The notes under the pieces: model-generated
Told to the model about the DNA's origin: nothing
Seen by the model: the letters and a program-made list of their open reading frames with translations, nothing else
Database searches by the model: none
Assembly (NCBI GenBank): GCA_949286415.1
Contig: CASEBV010000010.1
Location: 1 to 64,000, forward strand
Length of the DNA: 64,000 nt
From: an uncultured Bacteroidales bacterium
GTDB lineage: Bacteria; Bacteroidota; Bacteroidia; Bacteroidales; UBA932
Direction of reading: 5' to 3'
Translations under genes and position numbers: made by a program
Shown here: positions 60,562-64,000 of the stretch, in pieces
Numbering within the stretch: the first letter of the stretch is position 1
Layout of the letters: every line of letters begins with the position of its first letter

Positions 60562-61866
60562 ATGAAAGAAAAAGATTTTGGAAAACTTACGGATGACTTC
60601 GACAGGGAGCACCTGTGGCATCCATATACATCGGCGACTCATCCGCTTCCGGCGTACAGGGTCCGGGAGGCGCACGGATGCCGCATAGTGCTGGAAGACG
60701 GCACAGAACTCATTGACGGCATGTCCTCCTGGTGGTGTGCGGTGCACGGCTACAACCATCCGGTGCTGAATGACGCGCTGCAGGAGCAGATGAGGAAAAT
60801 GTCGCATGTGATGTTCGGCGGCCTCACGCATGAGCCGGCAATTGAGCTCGGAAAGGCTCTCCGCCGGATTCTTCCCGAAGAATTCACCCGTATATTCTAT
60901 GCGGACAGCGGCTCGGTGGCCGTTGAGGTGGCCATGAAGATGGCCGTCCAATATCATTATGCGGCAGGCCGGCCGGAAAAGACGGATTTCGTGACCATCC
61001 GCTCCGGCTATCACGGCGACACATGGAATGCCATGTCGGTATGTGACCCCGAGACGGGGATGCACGGGATATTCGGCCCGGCCCTTCCCGCAAGATACTT
61101 TGTGCCGTCTCCGCGCAGCCGCTTCGGAGGGGAGTGGCATCAGGAGGACATCGTTCCCCTGGAGGAAATGCTTGTATCTCATCATGAAAGCATTGCAGCC
61201 CTGATTCTGGAGCCCGTCGTGCAGGGGGCCGGCGGGATGTGGTTCTACAATCCGGAATACCTCAGGCAGGCGTCCGCCCTTTGCCGCAGGTACGGCATTC
61301 TGCTCATCTTCGATGAGATAGCTACGGGATTCGGCCGGACAGGAAAGCTTTTCGCATGGGAGCATGCCGGAGTGAAACCGGACATAATGTGCATAGGAAA
61401 GTCCCTGACCGGAGGATATATGACACTTTCGGCCGTCCTCACGACAGACGATGTGGCACAGACAATATCGGACAATTATCCCTATGCCTTCATGCACGGC
61501 CCGACATTCATGGCCAATCCCCTTGCCTGCGCCGTGGCACGGGCAAGCATAGGCCTGCTGCTTGAATCAGACTGGAAGCAGAAAGTCCTGGCGCTGGAGG
61601 CGCAGATGAGAAAGGAACTGGCGCCGGCTGCCGCATTGCCGCAGGTGGCTGATGTGAGGGTGCTGGGAGCCATAGGGGTCATTGAGACAAAGCATCCTGT
61701 TGACATGGCTTTCATGCAGCGCCGTTTCATAGAAGAAGGCATCTGGGTGCGCCCGTTCGGAAAGTTGGTCTACATCATGCCGCCTTTCATCATTACCCGT
61801 GAAGAACTTTCACATCTGACATCTTCGTTGGTCAGGATTGTATCCGAAATGCCGGCGGAAGAGTGA
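60562..61866 (+). CDS. bioA: Adenosylmethionine-8-amino-7-oxononanoate aminotransferase
   Basis: PLP aminotransferase making 7,8-diaminopelargonate with SAM as amino donor. Landmarks are [13 protein letters not shown] at the start, [35 protein letters not shown], and the PLP lysine K280 in [25 protein letters not shown] is conserved too. At 434 residues it is full length. It follows bioB by 67 bases. Confidence 0.95.
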   Translation: MKEKDFGKLTDDFDREHLWHPYTSATHPLPAYRVREAHGCRIVLEDGTELIDGMSSWWCAVHGYNHPVLNDALQEQMRKMSHVMFGGLTHEPAIELGKALRRILPEEFTRIFYADSGSVAVEVAMKMAVQYHYAAGRPEKTDFVTIRSGYHGDTWNAMSVCDPETGMHGIFGPALPARYFVPSPRSRFGGEWHQEDIVPLEEMLVSHHESIAALILEPVVQGAGGMWFYNPEYLRQASALCRRYGILLIFDEIATGFGRTGKLFAWEHAGVKPDIMCIGKSLTGGYMTLSAVLTTDDVAQTISDNYPYAFMHGPTFMANPLACAVARASIGLLLESDWKQKVLALEAQMRKELAPAAALPQVADVRVLGAIGVIETKHPVDMAFMQRRFIEEGIWVRPFGKLVYIMPPFIITREELSHLTSSLVRIVSEMPAEE

Positions 61867-61886
61867 CTGCCGAATTATAATTACAT

Positions 61887-62552
61887 ATGACAGACATGAA
61901 GAACAATGTATTTTTTGTGAGCGGTACGGACACCGGAGTGGGCAAGAGCTATGCAACCGGTTATCTTGCAAAGGTCTGGAATGCCTCCGGAAAGAGGACG
62001 ATAACCCAGAAACTGGTGCAGACCGGCAACACGGATGTATCCGAGGACATAGAGGTCCACAGGAAAATCATGGGATGCGGCATGCTCCAGGAGGACAGGC
62101 AGAAGCTTACCATGCCTGAGATATTTACATATCCTTGTTCCCCGCATCTTGCCGCTGAAATAGACGGCAGGGAAATAGATTTCAGCAAGATAGAAGCCGC
62201 TGTGGGTGACCTTTCTGCAAAGTATGATGCCGTGCTGCTTGAAGGGGCGGGCGGTCTGATGGTCCCTCTCACCAGGAGCCTGCTGACTCTGGACTATGCG
62301 GCAGGGAAGGGCTGGCCCCTCATTCTCGTCACGTCAGGAAAGCTCGGCAGCATCAACCACACCCTCCTCAGCCTGGAGGCTGCGCGCAGTCATGGCCTTG
62401 ATGTCTTTATGGTAATGTTCAACAAGTATCCGCAAGAGGAAGACAAGACCATATCCGAAGACACGGAAAAATTCCTGAGGGACATTGTGGCGCGGGATTT
62501 CCCGGGGGCTGAATATATGGAAGTGCCGGTGATTGCGGGGACAGGAGAATGA
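61887..62552 (+). CDS. bioD: Dethiobiotin synthetase
   Basis: Closes the ureido ring of dethiobiotin with CO2 and ATP. The P-loop is GTDTGVGKS (residues 13-21), followed by the TQKLVQTGN substrate region. The LLEGAGGLMVPLT motif near residue 119 and VTSGKLGSINHTLLSLE are typical. Its 221 residues are standard. Starts 20 bases after bioA; a hairpin follows at 62569. Confidence 0.94.
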   Translation: MTDMKNNVFFVSGTDTGVGKSYATGYLAKVWNASGKRTITQKLVQTGNTDVSEDIEVHRKIMGCGMLQEDRQKLTMPEIFTYPCSPHLAAEIDGREIDFSKIEAAVGDLSAKYDAVLLEGAGGLMVPLTRSLLTLDYAAGKGWPLILVTSGKLGSINHTLLSLEAARSHGLDVFMVMFNKYPQEEDKTISEDTEKFLRDIVARDFPGAEYMEVPVIAGTGE

Positions 62553-62568
62553 TTCCCCGGAAGATTTA

Positions 62569-62596
62569 ATGAAGCCTGCATCACTGCAGGCTTCAT
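62569..62596 (+). terminator. Strong hairpin after bioD
   Basis: ATGAAGCCTGCA (62569-62580) and TGCAGGCTTCAT (62585-62596) form a perfect 12-bp stem with a 4-base loop. No T run follows, so it may stabilise the mRNA end or act with a factor instead of being a classical terminator. Confidence 0.55.
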
Positions 62597-62832
62597 TCAT
62601 GGTTAGTTAGCAGTATTTCCCATTTGGGATTCGTGTTATTTTGGTCAGTGGTTAGTATTTGACCGCTGTTCCGGAAAATCCGGAAATGTGACGGCTTTTG
62701 TATGTTGATTATTTACTTTAGCCGTTACATTCACCAAATATAGACAAGTTTTTTAAAACGGCAAAATTTTTTCAAGAAAAAATCAATTTTATTTAAAAAA
62801 TGAATGATTATCCGCAAAAGTACCCAAAGGTA

Positions 62833-62903
62833 TAAAAAGAGAGGGAGGCAAAGACCTCCCTCGATTGCATTCATTCGGACGCTCACGCGCCCTTTACTTT
62901 GAG
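62833..62903 (-). ncRNA. Candidate small RNA, minus strand, promoter to terminator
   Basis: A -7 box TATCTTTG (62909-62916, minus) is followed by ~70 nt that end in a GAGGGAGG/CCTCCCTC stem (62841-62862) and a T tract (TCTTTTTATA) on the minus strand. In between lies an imperfect hairpin near GGGCGCGTGAGCGTCC. There is no open reading frame. This is promoter-to-terminator evidence only. Confidence 0.4.
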
Positions 62904-62969
62904 TTCAGCAAAGATAAACATTTTCCTCCAATTCTTACAATACTCATTTGTCAAATGGCGAATTATTTC

Positions 62970-62977
62970 TACCTTTG
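62970..62977 (+). promoter_or_regulatory. Promoter upstream of the 63228 lipoprotein leader
   Basis: TACCTTTG fits TAnnTTTG with TTTG at 62947-62950 in the -33 position, 19 bases apart. It is divergent from the small RNA box at 62909. Confidence 0.5.
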
Positions 62978-62980
62978 CAG

Positions 62981-63227
62981 CACCGGTTCGGGAAACCGTT
63001 CCGGTGCTTTTAGAAAATAGATGGCATTCAGGCTATTGCTTCACTGAAAAACGACCAAAATTTCAAGTACACGGCAATAGGCACTCGATGTCCGCGCAAT
63101 AGCGTGGGTTGTGCTTATGTGTACAGGTGCTTGGTCGTACCTTCAGGAGTAAGTATGATCCACGCTTCTCTTATTTGGTTGCGGTTGCCATTTACAGGCG
63201 TGAACGTTAAACCAAATCTATAGAATT
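62981..63227 (+). promoter_or_regulatory. Structured leader before the 63228 lipoprotein gene
   Basis: The transcript would begin with a stem GCACCGG/CCGGTGC (62981-63008) followed by TTTTAG, which could act as an early terminator or attenuator. About 90 bases later GCGTGG (63102) and CCACGC (63161) pair at the ends of a longer GC-rich block. No coding sequence is apparent. It may be a regulatory leader or an independent RNA. Confidence 0.4.
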
Positions 63228-63950
63228 ATGAAGTATTTGTTATCTATTTTAACTTTCGTATGTTGCTTATTACTTTCATCGTGTTCTAAGGAATATACAA
63301 GTAGCAGAATTAATATGAACGAAAATATTCCGCGGTCTATAAGTATAAAAGTTGGAGCAAAATATGAAATAAATGCTACCGGGAACTGGACAACAACAAA
63401 TGATTTTGTAGCCTCTGTATCCAACGAGGGTATAGTGGAAGCTAAACATATCGGCCAATGTGTAATATCAAATGGGAATATCAAATGTAATGTTAAAGTT
63501 TCTGCAAATACTACTTTATATACAGAGCCTGTTCTTCAATGGGGCATGAGTAAATCCAAGCTAATATCAATAGAGGGCAATAACTACGAGGTATCCGATA
63601 ATAGTATTGGATATATGACGAATAGTAGTACAGCCCCACTAAAAATATACGCTTTTGAAAATGACCGGCTATATGTTTCGGGTGTTGTCGTAAAAATTTC
63701 TTCTTCGGAGCGTCTTTCCGATCATCTTCTCGACCGCTATCAACCAATAGTTGTAAACGGCTCAAGTAATTTATTTATAGACGCTTATTCGCTGGAAAAA
63801 GCGACAACGATCGTATATATGGAACTATATACAGTTGAGTATTGGGCTATAATGTATATGGATATAGACTATTTCAATTCATTAAATTCGACAAAATCCA
63901 AAGTCCCCGAGGATTTATTCAGAGATACAATTAGTTCATTAATAAAGTAA
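63228..63950 (+). CDS. Lipoprotein with Ig-like (BIG2-type) N-terminal domain
   Basis: The 240-residue product has a lipoprotein signal peptide (LLSSCS, Cys at residue 19). Residues ~35-90 are BIG2-like: SISIKVGAKYEINATGN, then NEGIVEAKHIGQCVISNGN. The rest is beta-rich (VLQWGMSKSKLISIEGN) and not assigned. Such short exported Ig-like lipoproteins are common in Bacteroides and Parabacteroides. The codon use is AT-rich compared with the bio genes. It is preceded by an unusual leader and followed by another gene start with a clear AAAGGAGG site. Confidence 0.7.
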   Translation: MKYLLSILTFVCCLLLSSCSKEYTSSRINMNENIPRSISIKVGAKYEINATGNWTTTNDFVASVSNEGIVEAKHIGQCVISNGNIKCNVKVSANTTLYTEPVLQWGMSKSKLISIEGNNYEVSDNSIGYMTNSSTAPLKIYAFENDRLYVSGVVVKISSSERLSDHLLDRYQPIVVNGSSNLFIDAYSLEKATTIVYMELYTVEYWAIMYMDIDYFNSLNSTKSKVPEDLFRDTISSLIK

Positions 63951-63963
63951 AGGAGGTTAATCT

Positions 63964-64000
63964 ATGATGTTTGTGATCTATTTTATCGGATTTTTAGGTA
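63964..64000 (+). CDS. Partial gene with hydrophobic N-terminus (runs off window)
   Basis: ATG at 63964 is preceded by AAAGGAGG at 63949-63956. The 12 visible residues, MMFVIYFIGFLG, are hydrophobic, suggesting a membrane or exported protein. It is probably co-transcribed with the lipoprotein gene 13 bases upstream. Too short to identify. Confidence 0.5.
   Translation, partial: MMFVIYFIGFLG

Noticed and set aside
62569..62596. Classical intrinsic terminator after bioD
   Set aside because: The stem is strong but no T run follows on either strand, so I call it a hairpin with uncertain role.

Overview
The window is a Bacteroidales chromosome segment. The evidence is the many promoters with the Bacteroidetes -7 box TAnnTTTG, the fimbrillin/Mfa2/DUF3575 operon, DUF4252, DUF3276 and DUF5606 proteins, a long NusB, a PFL/ACT pair and a class A RNase P RNA. 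Genus cannot be fixed from sequence alone. Backbone DNA looks close to 50% GC; several inserts are clearly AT-richer.

Layout. 1-4.1 kb: accessory DNA with a DUF4143-type ATPase, a partial coiled-coil gene and a higBA toxin-antitoxin pair lying between two 51-bp dyad repeats. 4.1-9.8 kb: housekeeping genes (tmk, a DoxX-like membrane protein, zinc peptidase, alr, LMW phosphatase, DJ-1 protein) and a truncated 2-hydroxyacid dehydrogenase. 9.8-17.0 kb: a fimbrial operon on the minus strand (DUF3575, Mfa2-like anchor, two fimbrillins) behind a membrane-anchored TPR/AraC-type regulator, with a 29-bp tandem repeat in the promoter region. 17.5-23.5 kb: an AT-rich island at tRNA-Phe, bounded by copies of the tRNA 3' end. 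It holds a DUF3871 remnant, a frameshifted WG-repeat gene, small membrane proteins and two nucleotidyltransferase/HEPN pairs that share leader and tail sequences. 23.7-46 kb: mostly core metabolism and translation (PFL/ACT, LysO pair, tag, amidohydrolase, pnp, nadE, nusB, yajC, ybbR, coaE, rimO, rnpB, pyrG, QC). This stretch also has a DUF4252 cluster whose ECF sigma factor gene has been collapsed by an internal deletion. 46-58 kb: an accessory cluster with a 703-aa coiled-coil protein, DUF4112, several membrane proteins, a 793-aa multidomain protein with an L7/L12-like domain, an 82-aa peptide next to an MvdC/MvdD-type ATP-grasp enzyme (a likely graspetide RiPP pair), a protein of four YbjN-like repeats and a UDG-like protein. 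59.5-62.6 kb: bioB-bioA-bioD. 62.6-64 kb: a candidate small RNA, a structured leader and a lipoprotein gene.

The observations most worth following are the MNT/HEPN cassette pair with conserved flanks at tRNA-Phe, the ATP-grasp peptide locus inside an unfamiliar membrane-protein cluster, the collapsed sigma factor, and a 34-aa hydrophobic peptide gene with its own terminator. Coordinates, motifs and repeats were read from the sequence by eye. Family names rest on recognised motifs and were not confirmed by database search.
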